Notes: generated by a model from the letters alone, not told the origin. A stretch of 33,399 bases of DNA from Clostridiales bacterium (GCA_022763735.1 JALEQY010000115.1:1-33399), one strand, 5' to 3'. Positions 23,478-32,562 are shown, counted from the first letter of the stretch. Made by a program: numbers and translations.

Positions 23478-24986
23478 ATGGAAGAACAAAGAAACAGCAA
23501 GTATACGGATTACGAACCGAATTTCATAATGAAGGATGTCATACAGCCTGATCAGAATGAAAATGATAATGAACAGTCCGGACAGGATAGCGGCCGGCAG
23601 ATGAGGCATGATTCCCGAAACAGATCTTCCTTCACATCAGAGTATGGTGCTTATCAGCAGACTGACAGCAGCATGCACACAGATCCCCGTGATAATTTCA
23701 GAAATTCCGGGTTTAACAGCAGCTTCGATGCAGATAACTTTGCCGACAGCGGATATAACAGGGCAGGAACATCAGGCTCATGGGACAGTGCTAACGGGTT
23801 CAGACCGGTCCAGAAGCACAGACGTGCATCCAGGAAACCTTCACCACCTGTCACTCTCACCAGGAAAAGTCTGGCCCTGATGACAGTTCTATGCGTAATT
23901 GTTTCAGGAGTTTTCGGATTCGGTGGTGCGGCACTCGGCAGCACTCTGTTCGATAAGGATTCCGCTCCGGCCAAGACAGGCAGCGCCTCAACAACAGGAT
24001 ATACTCTTGAAGATGCTACAGGAAGCAATATGACAGTTCAGGAAATCACTGAAGACGCCAAAGCAAGTGTAGTTGAAATCAAGACCGAAAGTGTATCATC
24101 CGACTCCTGGATGCAGCAGTACGTTACAGAGGGAGCTGGAAGCGGAGTCATCATCACCAATGACGGCTACATCATTACCAACAACCATGTTATAGAAGGT
24201 GCGAGCAAGATCACAGTAACTACAATAGACGAGGAAGAATATGATGCTTCCATCGTGGGAACAGACACTATCACCGATGTCGCTGTACTCAAAATAGATG
24301 CCGGAAATCTGACTCCTGCCACTTACGGCAACAGCGACCAGCTGTCGGTGGGAGATCTGGCTGTAGCTATCGGAAACCCTCTCGGAGAGCTGGGCGGTAC
24401 AGTTACAGCAGGTATTATAAGTGCTCTTGACAGACAGCTTTCTATAGATGGCAAAACCATGACACTGCTCCAGACCGACAGTTCTATAAACCCCGGCAAT
24501 TCAGGCGGCGGACTCTTTAACGGAGACGGGCAGCTTATAGGTATCGTAGTAGCCAAGTCATCAGGTTCAGATGTTGAGGGACTCGGCTTTGCCATCCCGA
24601 TCAACAAAGCTGCTAATGTTGCACAGCAGATTATGGATAAAGGCTATGTCAGCGGTCAGCCTTCAACTGGTATGACATATGTTGAAGGCAACGGACAGCA
24701 GGGCAGAAGCAACAGCTATGATCTCTTCTTCGGCGAAGGTACCGGCAGTTCAGGCGTATATATCTACTCTGTTGACGGAACAAATGCCAGAAAAGCCGGA
24801 TTCAGGGAAGGTGACATGGTATATGCTGTTGACGGAACCGAGATAACCAGCTTTGATGATCTCTCTTCTATCGTGACGTCCCACAATGTAGGCGATAAGC
24901 TGAAATTCACAGTAATCCGTGACGGCGATAAAAAAGACATCACTCTCGAACTCGAAGAGAAAAAAGCCGAAACAAAGGAATCATGA
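23478..24986 (+). CDS. htrA: HtrA/DegP-like membrane serine protease
   Basis: Surface protease for damaged exported proteins, anchored in the membrane; 502 residues. A long polar cytoplasmic tail (1-130, rich in Asn, Ser, Gln, Arg) precedes one membrane segment (131-157). The trypsin-like domain has catalytic His237 (TNNHVIEGA), Asp267 (ITDVAVLKI) and Ser342 (INPGNSGGGLF). A C-terminal PDZ domain follows (about 395-490: VYIYSVDGTNARKAGFREGDMVYAVDGTEI). GAGG precedes the ATG. It is divergent from hslO, and a terminator lies downstream. Confidence 0.95.
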   Translation: MEEQRNSKYTDYEPNFIMKDVIQPDQNENDNEQSGQDSGRQMRHDSRNRSSFTSEYGAYQQTDSSMHTDPRDNFRNSGFNSSFDADNFADSGYNRAGTSGSWDSANGFRPVQKHRRASRKPSPPVTLTRKSLALMTVLCVIVSGVFGFGGAALGSTLFDKDSAPAKTGSASTTGYTLEDATGSNMTVQEITEDAKASVVEIKTESVSSDSWMQQYVTEGAGSGVIITNDGYIITNNHVIEGASKITVTTIDEEEYDASIVGTDTITDVAVLKIDAGNLTPATYGNSDQLSVGDLAVAIGNPLGELGGTVTAGIISALDRQLSIDGKTMTLLQTDSSINPGNSGGGLFNGDGQLIGIVVAKSSGSDVEGLGFAIPINKAANVAQQIMDKGYVSGQPSTGMTYVEGNGQQGRSNSYDLFFGEGTGSSGVYIYSVDGTNARKAGFREGDMVYAVDGTEITSFDDLSSIVTSHNVGDKLKFTVIRDGDKKDITLELEEKKAETKES

Positions 24987-25038
24987 TACAACGCGTATTC
25001 AATAAATACAGCAATACACTTATGCCTGATGAAATTCC

Positions 25039-25063
25039 GGAAATATCGTCTGGCGATATTTCC
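25039..25063. repeat. Short perfect hairpin after htrA
   Basis: GGAAATATCG and CGATATTTCC pair over 10 bp around a 5-nt loop, about 50 bp after the htrA stop. There is no T-run, so it is more likely a 3'-end stability element than a terminator. Confidence 0.5.
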
Positions 25064-25075
25064 TCCTAATAGTGC

Positions 25076-25112
25076 AAAATGGACTCTGAATTGAATCGGA
25101 GTCCATTTTATT
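25076..25112. terminator. Two-way terminator between htrA and the DUF134 gene
   Basis: AAAATGGACTC (25076-25086) and GAGTCCATTTT (25099-25109) form an 11-bp stem with flanking A- and T-rich tracts. It sits between convergent genes. Confidence 0.8.
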
Positions 25113-25122
25113 TATCATAACC

Positions 25123-25548
25123 TCATATCTTGCCGCAGTAACTGCAGCTTCCATGGCCGCAGCCTTTTTTACTGTCACAGCTCTCTGTCATAGGGCATAC
25201 AACATAGTTTCCACCGTTTATGTAAAGAAACCTGCTGTCTATCAGTGCAAGAGCCAGTTTCTTTCTGGCTTCATTGTACACCACCTGCACTGTCGTTCTG
25301 GCAACGCCCATCTGCTGTGCGCACATTTCCTGATTATATCCCAGATAATCTATCAGCCGGATCGTCTCATATTCATCGAAGGTCATTTCCACTGCGTCAT
25401 GTACATCTCGATATGCCTCCTCAATATTCTGCATGGTACCTGCTCCGGTGCTCTCACAGTCAGGTTCGGCAGCACTCTGATTCATAGGTCCGAACCGGCA
25501 GCACTTCGGAATTCCGCATATTTTTCTGCATTTTTTAGGTCTCGGCAT
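25123..25548 (-). CDS. DUF134 (UPF0251) DNA-binding protein with cysteine-rich tail
   Basis: Putative regulator of 141 residues. The N-terminal MPRPKKCRKICGIPKCCRFGP is the DUF134 signature. A sigma-like helix-turn-helix follows (MTFDEYETIRLIDYLGYNQEMCAQQMGVARTTVQVVYNEARKKLALAL). The C-terminus carries cysteines 118, 124, 130, 135 and 138 (CPMTESC, GCGHGSCSYCG), so eleven cysteines in all suggest a metal or Fe-S site. DUF134 genes often neighbour nitrogenase-type cofactor proteins (NifX/NifB-like); none is seen here. ATG 25548 is chosen because a GGGGGAAAA sequence precedes it. Confidence 0.88.
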   Translation of the reverse strand: MPRPKKCRKICGIPKCCRFGPMNQSAAEPDCESTGAGTMQNIEEAYRDVHDAVEMTFDEYETIRLIDYLGYNQEMCAQQMGVARTTVQVVYNEARKKLALALIDSRFLYINGGNYVVCPMTESCDSKKGCGHGSCSYCGKI

Positions 25549-25671
25549 TTTTCCCCCGCCTTTCTGCATTTCTGACTTATGTCATAATTATAACATTTTA
25601 ATGAGCCAGCAGCAATATATCATACGCACACAAATTTTCCGTAAAAACTTTGTAAAAAATACAAAAAACAC

Positions 25672-25700
25672 TTTACAGTCTAGAATTAAAGTGCTAGAAT
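25672..25700 (+). promoter_or_regulatory. Promoter of the aromatic amino acid operon
   Basis: TTTACA (25672-25677) and TAGAAT (25695-25700) have exactly 17 bp between them. Transcription would start near 25707, about 60 nt ahead of the leader peptide. Confidence 0.7.
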
Positions 25701-25765
25701 AACTGTTAAATATGGTGTCTGATTATTATCAGCAGCGAAAGAATTTATAACGGAAGGACAGAAAC

Positions 25766-25852
25766 ATGTTATTCAGAGCATTTGCAGCAGCATATTATTA
25801 CTTTTACTTTACTTTCTTTAGGAGTAAGGTGAATTTCGCTGCAACGAGATAG
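25766..25852 (+). CDS. Phe/Tyr-rich leader peptide controlling the aromatic operon
   Basis: A 28-codon frame with GGAAGG 8 bases before its ATG. It encodes MLFRAFAAA, then YYYFYFTFF, then RSKVNFAATR. Eleven of 28 residues are Phe or Tyr (7 Phe, 4 Tyr), eight of them within nine consecutive codons, and none is Trp. It is followed by an intrinsic terminator and then an operon for Phe and Tyr synthesis. This is the signature of a leader peptide whose translation stalls when charged tRNA-Phe or tRNA-Tyr is scarce. GGTGAATT near the end of the frame (25828-25835) can pair with AATTCACC inside the terminator, giving an antiterminator. Confidence 0.85.
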   Translation: MLFRAFAAAYYYFYFTFFRSKVNFAATR

Positions 25853-25883
25853 CTGATCTGTTCAAGACAAACTGAGTCAACTA

Positions 25884-25919
25884 AACTCCGCAGGTGGAAT
25901 TCACCGGCGGAGTTTTTTT
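25884..25919 (+). terminator. Attenuator terminator before the DAHP synthase gene
   Basis: AACTCCGC (25884-25891) pairs with GCGGAGTT (25907-25914). An inner GGTG/CACC stem adds four pairs, and the T-run follows directly. The loop-side AATTCACC (25898-25905) is complementary to 25828-25835 in the leader-peptide frame, so the terminator and the alternative pairing exclude each other. Confidence 0.85.
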
Positions 25920-25943
25920 ATGCAGAAAGAAAGAGGTAATAAA

Positions 25944-26954
25944 ATGATCGTAGTATTAAAGGACAATCCTGATGAGAAACAGCTTAACAATCTGGTATCA
26001 TGGTTAAAGAGCATGGGACTTGATATCCATTTCAGCAAAGGTCAGTCTGCCACAATAATGGGACTTATAGGCGATACCGCTTCAGTGGATATCGACCTTA
26101 TCAACTCCCTTGATATCGTAGAAACAGTAAAACGTGTACAGGAACCGTACAAAAATGTAAACAGAAAATTTCATCCGGACGATACAGTAGTTGAAATTGC
26201 TCCCGGAGTAAAAATCGGCGGCGGCAATTTCCAGGTTATCGCAGGTCCGTGTTCAGTAGAATCAGAGGAACAGGTCTGTGAAGTCGCATCAGCCGTAAAA
26301 GAAGCCGGTGCCGGCCTGTACAGAGGCGGCGCATTCAAGCCGAGAACCTCACCGTATGCTTTCCAGGGTATGAGAGATGAAGGTATCAAGCTTCTGCTGG
26401 AAGCAAAAAAGAAATCAGGTCTTCCTATAGTTACTGAAGTAATGGATATTTCGCATCTGCCTCTGTTTGAAAATGTGGATGTCATCCAGGTTGGTGCCAG
26501 AAATATGCAGAACTTCGAGCTTCTCAAGGAACTTGGTCATCTGAAAAAACCTGTTCTCCTCAAAAGAGGACTATCAAGCACACTCAAAGAACTCCTGATG
26601 AGTGCCGAATACATCATGGCAGGCGGCAATGAAAACGTAATCCTCTGTGAGAGAGGCATCAGAACATTCGAAACAGCCACAAGGAACACCCTTGATCTGG
26701 CATCAATACCTCTTCTCAAGACAATGACACATCTGCCTGTAATAGTAGACCCGAGTCATGCCACCGGTATCGCACACCTCGTCAAGCCGATGGCAATGGC
26801 CGCTACAGCTGCAGGAGCAGACGGACTTATGATTGAAGTCCACAACAATCCTGCATGTGCGCTTTGCGACGGCGCACAGTCGCTGACACCTGCGGACTTC
26901 ACCGACGTGATGGAAGCGGTAAACCTCATCAGACCGGTAGCTTACAAAGGATAG
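25944..26954 (+). CDS. aroF: 3-deoxy-7-phosphoheptulonate (DAHP) synthase, type I-beta
   Basis: First enzyme of the shikimate pathway: joins phosphoenolpyruvate and erythrose 4-phosphate. 336 residues. An N-terminal ferredoxin-like domain (about 1-65) of the kind that senses feedback inhibitors is followed by the barrel with [50 protein letters not shown] and DPSHATG, the I-beta pattern. ATG 25944 has AGAGG 7 bases ahead; an earlier in-frame ATG at 25920 touches the terminator T-run and has no binding site. First structural gene after the Phe/Tyr attenuator. Confidence 0.96.
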   Translation: MIVVLKDNPDEKQLNNLVSWLKSMGLDIHFSKGQSATIMGLIGDTASVDIDLINSLDIVETVKRVQEPYKNVNRKFHPDDTVVEIAPGVKIGGGNFQVIAGPCSVESEEQVCEVASAVKEAGAGLYRGGAFKPRTSPYAFQGMRDEGIKLLLEAKKKSGLPIVTEVMDISHLPLFENVDVIQVGARNMQNFELLKELGHLKKPVLLKRGLSSTLKELLMSAEYIMAGGNENVILCERGIRTFETATRNTLDLASIPLLKTMTHLPVIVDPSHATGIAHLVKPMAMAATAAGADGLMIEVHNNPACALCDGAQSLTPADFTDVMEAVNLIRPVAYKG

Positions 26955-26964
26955 AGGTGGTATC

Positions 26965-27804
26965 ATGGAAATAGGAATAGTCGGACTGGGTCTTATAGGC
27001 GGTTCCCTTGCCAAAGCCATCAGTCAGAATACAGACCACACAGTATACGGAACGGATCTTTCAGAGCAGGTAGTCAGAAAGGCAGTACTTGTTGATGCTA
27101 TTGAACAGCCCCTCACAGATGAGCTGCTGCCACAGTGCGACATCGTGATTGTGGCACTTTACCCTCAGGCAACCATAGATTATGTAAAAGAACATGCGCA
27201 CCTGTTCAGAAAGGAATCCATCGTCGTTGACTGCGGCGGCATCAAGAAGCTCGTATGCGACACGCTCATCCCTCTGGCAGAAGATCATGGTTTCCTTTTT
27301 GTAGGCGGACATCCGATGGCAGGGCTTGAGCATTCAGGCTTCACATATGCGAAGAAATCACTCTTTAATAATGCGTCGATGATTTTCACACCGACAAAAG
27401 GACCCATCGAAAGCATGGAAAAGCTCAAGGAGCTGTTCACGTCCATCGGTTTTACAAATATAGAAATATCAACAGCTGAAGAACACGACAGAAAAATCGC
27501 CTTTACATCACAGCTGGCACACGTCGTGTCCAACGCATACATCAAGAGCCCTACTGCCCTAGAGCACTCAGGCTTTTCTGCAGGAAGCTACAAAGACCTC
27601 ACCAGAGTCGCCAAACTCAATGAAGTTATGTGGACTGAGCTTTTCCTGGAAAATGCGGACAACCTGGCTGCGGAAATCGATACCCTTATCGGAAATCTGC
27701 AGCAGTACAGCACAGCCATCAGAGAAAGAGACGCAAAAACACTCTGCGCACTCCTTAAAGACGGCAGAGAAAAGAAAGCACTTATAGACGGAGAAATATT
27801 CTAA
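26965..27804 (+). CDS. tyrA: Prephenate dehydrogenase
   Basis: Oxidatively decarboxylates prephenate to 4-hydroxyphenylpyruvate on the tyrosine branch; 279 residues. The Rossmann motif GLGLIGGSLAKA is at the N-terminus. GGHPMAGLEHSGF carries the family's HPMAG motif. The C-terminal part is helical (LAHVVSNAYIKSP, GSYKDLTRVAKLNEVMW). There is no C-terminal ACT domain, so feedback by tyrosine, if any, must act elsewhere. GAGGTGG precedes the ATG, 10 bp after the DAHP synthase stop. Confidence 0.95.
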   Translation: MEIGIVGLGLIGGSLAKAISQNTDHTVYGTDLSEQVVRKAVLVDAIEQPLTDELLPQCDIVIVALYPQATIDYVKEHAHLFRKESIVVDCGGIKKLVCDTLIPLAEDHGFLFVGGHPMAGLEHSGFTYAKKSLFNNASMIFTPTKGPIESMEKLKELFTSIGFTNIEISTAEEHDRKIAFTSQLAHVVSNAYIKSPTALEHSGFSAGSYKDLTRVAKLNEVMWTELFLENADNLAAEIDTLIGNLQQYSTAIRERDAKTLCALLKDGREKKALIDGEIF

Positions 27805-27818
27805 GGAGATTGGTATCT

Positions 27819-28940
27819 ATGATAAAAATTTCGGTTTCAGCCTCAAAACAATATAATGTGATTATGGAAAAAGGACTCATGGCTTCTTCAGGCGACTATA
27901 TCAAAGAAGCCTTTACTCTCAAAAGCGACCCTGTTACCGGAAAAATCAGAAACAAGAAACTCTGTATTGTAACCGACGCCAACGTGGACGCCCTTTACGG
28001 CGGCTGTGATCAGGCGCTGCAGGCTTCTCTCTCTGCCGCCGGTTTTGATATTTACAAATATGTCTTTGACGGCGGTGAAGAAAACAAAAATATGAAAACC
28101 ATCTGCGGGATTCTGGATTTTCTGGCAAATAACAAATTTACACGAAGTGATCTGCTTCTGGCACTCGGCGGCGGCATCACAGGAGATGTCACAGGCTTCG
28201 CTGCGGCGACCTACCTGAGAGGCATCGATTTCATCCAGGTCCCTACCACTTTGCTTGCCATCGTGGATTCGTCCGTCGGCGGCAAGACGGGTGTCAACCT
28301 GAATGCCGGCAAAAACCTCGCCGGCGCGTTCTGGCAGCCGGGTCTCGTCTTATTTGACCCGGACGTGCTTGACACCCTTTCGTATGACATTAAACTGGAC
28401 GGCATTGCTGAAGCCATCAAGGCGGGAGCAATAGCTGATCCTGAAATAATAGATATGATAAGAAACAGCACAGCTGCAGAAGATCACGGTTTTCTCATGG
28501 AAATCGCGGCCAGAGCCATCAGAGTCAAAAGAAAGGTAGTTGAAGAAGATGAGCGTGATCACGGCAGCAGACAGCTTCTGAATTTCGGCCATACTCTGGC
28601 TCATGCCATCGAGAAGTGCAGCAGTTTCTCCATCAGTCACGGCCACGCTGTCGCCATCGGCATGGACATTGTTTCTGCCGCTTCACAGAAATCAGGCTGG
28701 TCAGATGAAAGCTGCTCTGGTATTATAACGGAAACACTTGAAAAATTCAGTTTCCCTCTGAAATGCCCTTTCAGTGCCAGGGAACTTACAGAAGCAGCTT
28801 TGCAGGACAAAAAAATCCGCGGGGCCGAAATCACTCTGGTCATACCGGAGGCTATCGGCAGATGCGTACTCAGAACCATACCGGTAGAAGACCTCGAATC
28901 TTTTATATCCTGCGGTCTGCAGAGCAGAAAGGATAAATAA
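27819..28940 (+). CDS. aroB: 3-dehydroquinate synthase
   Basis: Converts DAHP to 3-dehydroquinate using NAD and a divalent metal; 373 residues. Family motifs are GGGITGDVTGFAAATYLRGI, QVPTTLLAIVDSSVGGKTGVN, KNLAGAFWQP, the metal-binding NFGHTLAHAIE and SHGHAVAIGM. ATG 27819 is preferred over an in-frame TTG at 27810, because AAGGAG lies 10 bases before the ATG but touches the TTG. Its stop is followed at once by the aroA start. Confidence 0.96.
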   Translation: MIKISVSASKQYNVIMEKGLMASSGDYIKEAFTLKSDPVTGKIRNKKLCIVTDANVDALYGGCDQALQASLSAAGFDIYKYVFDGGEENKNMKTICGILDFLANNKFTRSDLLLALGGGITGDVTGFAAATYLRGIDFIQVPTTLLAIVDSSVGGKTGVNLNAGKNLAGAFWQPGLVLFDPDVLDTLSYDIKLDGIAEAIKAGAIADPEIIDMIRNSTAAEDHGFLMEIAARAIRVKRKVVEEDERDHGSRQLLNFGHTLAHAIEKCSSFSISHGHAVAIGMDIVSAASQKSGWSDESCSGIITETLEKFSFPLKCPFSARELTEAALQDKKIRGAEITLVIPEAIGRCVLRTIPVEDLESFISCGLQSRKDK

Positions 28941-30206
28941 ATGAACGTACTTATAACCCCCTCAAAACTGCAGGGATGTATCGAGGCAATTCCGTCAAAA
29001 TCCCATGCACACCGCGTGCTCATAGCTCAGAAGCTGGCGCAGCTGCAGGGACAGAATAAAGCTGATCGGATTGATGTCCCCACATTTTCCGAAGACATAG
29101 GGGCCACAAAAAACTGCCTTGTTCAGCTTGACAAGGAAATGCCGTACCTCGACTGCAAAGAAAGCGGTTCCACCCTCCGCTTCATGCTTCCTGTCGCTAT
29201 GGCTCTCAAGAACGAAGCCGTTTTTATCGGCACCGGAAAACTGCCCTACAGACCCATTTCACCTCTCAAAGAAGAAATGGAGAGTCACGGCTGCAGTTTC
29301 CGCATGGGAAGCAAAGATCAGAAGGTAAGCGATAAGTACAAGGAAATCTGTACTATCAGTGGCAGACTGCAGGCCGGCACATATGAACTCGCCGGCAATG
29401 TCAGTTCCCAGTTCATAACAGGACTTCTGTTCGCACTGCCTCTCCTTGACGGAGACAGTGAACTGAGGCTCACAACAAAGCTTGAATCTGCAGGCTATGT
29501 GGATCTGACCCTTGATGTTCTGAGAAGTTTCGGGATAGAAATCATCGAGAGGACTTCTGAAGAAGGTTTCATTATATATGAAATACCGGGAAATCAGCAT
29601 TATATTGAACCTGATGGACTCACTGTCCAGGGAGACTGGTCAAATGCAGGGTTCTGGCTGGCATGCGGTGCCCTGGGAGGTGATATAACCCTAACAGGTC
29701 TTGACATGAACTCCTCCCAGAGAGACAAGGAAATAATCAGCATACTAAGAAGCATGGGAGCAGATATCACCATAGCGGCAGATGGCGCGATAACCTGCAG
29801 AGGGAACGGACTCAGAGGCACTGAGGTAAGTGTCGCACAGATTCCGGACATAGTCCCGGTTCTGGCCGCAGTCATGTCCCAGGCATCCGGCGCTTCGATG
29901 ATAACAAATGCCGAACGGCTTAAAATCAAAGAATCCGACAGACTTAAGACAGTATATGACTTTCTGACAAGACTTGGAGCAGACATCACCTATGCAGGAG
30001 CAGGCCTTTCCCTCACAGGCAGACCGATCCTTGATGGCGGCGAAGTATCCAGCCACAACGACCACCGAATAGCAATGGCTGCAGCAGTCGCATCATGCGG
30101 ATGCAGCAGCCCTGTCATTATACACGGGGCTGAAGCAGTCAGAAAATCATATCCCGGATTTTTCAGGGATTTCGCTGCACTGGGCGGCAATGTAAAGGAG
30201 ATCTGA
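28941..30206 (+). CDS. aroA: 3-phosphoshikimate 1-carboxyvinyltransferase (EPSP synthase)
   Basis: Transfers the enolpyruvyl group to shikimate 3-phosphate; 421 residues. Motifs: PSKSHAHR with the catalytic lysine, ESGSTLRFMLP, LAGNVSSQFITGLLFALPLL, QIPDIVPVLAAVMSQ, RLKIKESDRL and NDHRIAMAAAVA. The glyphosate-region loop reads SGSTLRF in place of the NAGTAMR of class I enzymes, a form common in Clostridia. The ATG directly follows the aroB stop, with AAAGGA inside the end of aroB, so translation is probably coupled. Confidence 0.96.
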   Translation: MNVLITPSKLQGCIEAIPSKSHAHRVLIAQKLAQLQGQNKADRIDVPTFSEDIGATKNCLVQLDKEMPYLDCKESGSTLRFMLPVAMALKNEAVFIGTGKLPYRPISPLKEEMESHGCSFRMGSKDQKVSDKYKEICTISGRLQAGTYELAGNVSSQFITGLLFALPLLDGDSELRLTTKLESAGYVDLTLDVLRSFGIEIIERTSEEGFIIYEIPGNQHYIEPDGLTVQGDWSNAGFWLACGALGGDITLTGLDMNSSQRDKEIISILRSMGADITIAADGAITCRGNGLRGTEVSVAQIPDIVPVLAAVMSQASGASMITNAERLKIKESDRLKTVYDFLTRLGADITYAGAGLSLTGRPILDGGEVSSHNDHRIAMAAAVASCGCSSPVIIHGAEAVRKSYPGFFRDFAALGGNVKEI

Positions 30207-30212
30207 ACAATT

Positions 30213-31343
30213 ATGAAATCAACTTTTGGTAAAAATATCAGAGTATCGATATGGGGCGGCTCTCACGAACCTGCTATAGGTGTGGATATAAGCGGCATTA
30301 CTGTCGGCACAAGAATAGATATGAATCAACTGGAAACATTCCTTAAAAGACGTGCCCCGGGGAACAACCCTTTTGGTACAAAACGCAGGGAACCGGATAT
30401 ACCGGTACCTGTCAGAGGACTCGCACCGTCAGAGGTTCCTGAGCCTGACGGATCCGCAGACTCGCGGATCATGACAGTCACAGAGCCTGATATATCCCTG
30501 GAAATACGCAACACTGATACTCGATCATCGGACTACAGATCGCTGAGGACAGTTCCCCGTCCCGGACATGCGGACTACACAGCCCGACTCCGATACGGCG
30601 ATGATCTGAACATGGCAGGCGGCGGACCTTTCTCTGCCAGAATGACTGCACCCTTATGCATAGCAGGAGGAATCGCACTGCAGATTCTAAAAGAGCAGGG
30701 AATCGAGATCGGTGCACATATATATTCGATCGGAGATATCACCGACACACCGATTGACCCGGTGGATCCCGATATTCGGACACTGCACGAAATCAGAACA
30801 GCAGACCTTGCTGTTATATCAGATGACGCCAGACAGGAAATGGAAGCCTGCATCACCAGAGCCGGCGAGGAGCTTGACTCTGTCGGCGGCACTGTAGAAG
30901 CATGCGTTGTAAACCTGCCGGGAGGAATAGGCGGGGCCATGTATGATGGACTGGAAAGCGTACTTGCTCCGATTCTTTTCGGAATACCTGCAGTCAAAGG
31001 CGTGGAGTTCGGCGCAGGATTCGGTGCATCAGAGCTGCGCGGCTCAGAAAATAATGATCCTTTTTACTATGACAGCGGCAGAGTAAAAACACGTACCAAC
31101 AACCATGGAGGAATCCTGGGAGGAATTACAACGGGCATGCCTCTGATTGTCAGACTCGCATTCAAGCCCACCCCGTCCATAAGCCGCCAGCAGGATTCGG
31201 TGGATCTTGAAACCGGAGAAAACACTAAACTTGTTGTCAAGGGCAGACACGACCCTTGCGTTGTGCCAAGGGCAGTTCCTATCGTTGAAGCGGCTCTTGC
31301 CATTGGAATTCTTGATTGTATGATGGAGGTAAACAATGACTGA
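30213..31343 (+). CDS. aroC: Chorismate synthase
   Basis: Makes chorismate from EPSP with reduced flavin; 376 residues. Recognised by SHEPAIGVDISGI, RRAPGNNPFGTKRREPD, RPGHADYTARLRYG, NNHGGILGGITTGMP, FKPTPSISRQQ and GRHDPCVVPRAVPIVEAALA. The segment after RPGHAD reads GGGPFSARMTAPLCIAGGIA instead of the RASARET form of many bacteria; I take this for a lineage variant. AAGGAG precedes the ATG, 6 bp after aroA. The gene overlaps pheA by 8 bp. Confidence 0.95.
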   Translation: MKSTFGKNIRVSIWGGSHEPAIGVDISGITVGTRIDMNQLETFLKRRAPGNNPFGTKRREPDIPVPVRGLAPSEVPEPDGSADSRIMTVTEPDISLEIRNTDTRSSDYRSLRTVPRPGHADYTARLRYGDDLNMAGGGPFSARMTAPLCIAGGIALQILKEQGIEIGAHIYSIGDITDTPIDPVDPDIRTLHEIRTADLAVISDDARQEMEACITRAGEELDSVGGTVEACVVNLPGGIGGAMYDGLESVLAPILFGIPAVKGVEFGAGFGASELRGSENNDPFYYDSGRVKTRTNNHGGILGGITTGMPLIVRLAFKPTPSISRQQDSVDLETGENTKLVVKGRHDPCVVPRAVPIVEAALAIGILDCMMEVNND

Positions 31344-32487
31344 AGTAACACTTGATAAACTCAGAAACGATATAGACCAGATCGATACACAGCTTACCGA
31401 CCTGTTCAGGGCTCGTATGGAAAAATCCCTTGAAGTAGCGAAGTATAAACAGGAGCACAACGTTGCAGTTCTCAGTGACAGACGCGAGAAGGAGATCCTT
31501 CACAAGGTATCTGAACAGATCGGCGAACCGTATGACGGATATGCAAGGCTTCTCTTCAATACTATTTTTGATGCCAGCAGATCCTGCCAGAACAATTATC
31601 TGGCAAGACGCTCGGATCTGGCAGAAAGAATCGACAAAGCCCTCTCCGAAACACCTACACTTTTCCCTAAAAAAGCTGTAGTTGCCTGCCAGGGTGTCGC
31701 AGGATCCAACTCGCAGGCTGCATGCGAGAAACTCTTTGAAGTGCCGAGCATAATGTTTTTCAACAGCTTCGAAGGTGTATTCAATGCTGTGGAAAAGGGT
31801 CTCTGCCAGTACGGTATTCTCCCTATCGAAAACAGTTCCTACGGTTCTGTCGGCACAGTATATGACCTGATGCAGAACTACAACTTCCATATTGCCAAAA
31901 GTCTTCGCCTGCGCATCAACCATAACCTTATGGCAAAGCCGGGTACCAAGCTCAGCGATGTCAGAGAAATCTTCTCCCATGAACAGGCAATCGGACAGTG
32001 CGGAGAATTTCTCAAGGGTCTCAAGGATGTGAAAATCACTGTATGTGAAAACACGGCTCTTGCTGCCAAAATGGTGGCAGACAGCGACAGAACAGATGTT
32101 GCCGCTATATCATCCATGGAATGTCTTGATCTTTATGGTCTGGAGCTTCTCAAAAAACATATCCAGACCAGCGACAACAACTATACAAGGTTTATCTGCA
32201 TTTCCAAAAAACTGGAGATATATCCAGGTTCCAACAAGATCAGCCTGATACTGTCACTGCCTCACAGCCCGCGTTCACTTTACCATGCGATCGCTAAATT
32301 CGCAGCGCTGGGTGTCAACCTGACAAAGCTGGAATCAAGACCGATTCCGGGCAGCGACTTCGAATTCATGTTCTACTTTGATCTGGAAGCCTCCGTTTAT
32401 TCGCCGGAGCTTATCAATCTGCTGAGTGAACTGGAGAATCAGCCCGAAACCTTCGTGTTCCTGGGCTGCTATACAGAAACCATTTAA
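31336..32487 (+). CDS. pheA: Bifunctional chorismate mutase / prephenate dehydratase
   Basis: Carries chorismate through prephenate to phenylpyruvate, the committed steps to phenylalanine; 383 residues. The AroQ-type chorismate mutase is at the N-terminus (about 1-85: LDKLRNDIDQIDTQLTDLFRARMEKSLEVAKYKQ). The prephenate dehydratase domain (about 110-290) has GILPIENSSYGSVGTVYD and TRFICISKK. A C-terminal ACT domain with LESRP (from about 300) usually gives feedback inhibition by phenylalanine. It starts within the end of aroC after GGAGG, so it is coupled. Control is thus probably double: enzyme feedback and leader attenuation. Confidence 0.96.
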   Translation: MTEVTLDKLRNDIDQIDTQLTDLFRARMEKSLEVAKYKQEHNVAVLSDRREKEILHKVSEQIGEPYDGYARLLFNTIFDASRSCQNNYLARRSDLAERIDKALSETPTLFPKKAVVACQGVAGSNSQAACEKLFEVPSIMFFNSFEGVFNAVEKGLCQYGILPIENSSYGSVGTVYDLMQNYNFHIAKSLRLRINHNLMAKPGTKLSDVREIFSHEQAIGQCGEFLKGLKDVKITVCENTALAAKMVADSDRTDVAAISSMECLDLYGLELLKKHIQTSDNNYTRFICISKKLEIYPGSNKISLILSLPHSPRSLYHAIAKFAALGVNLTKLESRPIPGSDFEFMFYFDLEASVYSPELINLLSELENQPETFVFLGCYTETI

Positions 32488-32506
32488 ACCTTATCCTCTT
32501 CGGATT

Positions 32507-32535
32507 TTGCACCTGTAAAATCCTTACTATATAAG
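32507..32535 (+). promoter_or_regulatory. Internal promoter candidate before aroE
   Basis: TTGCAC (32507-32512) and TATAAG (32530-32535) are exactly 17 bp apart, in the only sizeable gap (96 bp) of the operon. It would give the last gene a supply outside the leader attenuator. Confidence 0.5.
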
Positions 32536-32538
32536 TAT

Positions 32539-32562
32539 GATGTGCCCTTTCACGGGCACATC
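32539..32562 (+). other. GC-rich hairpin before aroE
   Basis: GATGTGCCC (32539-32547) pairs with GGGCACATC (32554-32562) around a 6-nt loop. The tail CTTTAATT is a weak T-tract. It could be a leaky terminator for the upstream genes or a 5' stability hairpin for the aroE transcript. Confidence 0.5.

Noticed and set aside
25766-25919. T-box leader or trp attenuator before the aromatic operon
   Set aside because: There is no T-box signature (AGGGUGG-type) and no Trp codon in the leader; the codon content is Phe and Tyr only.
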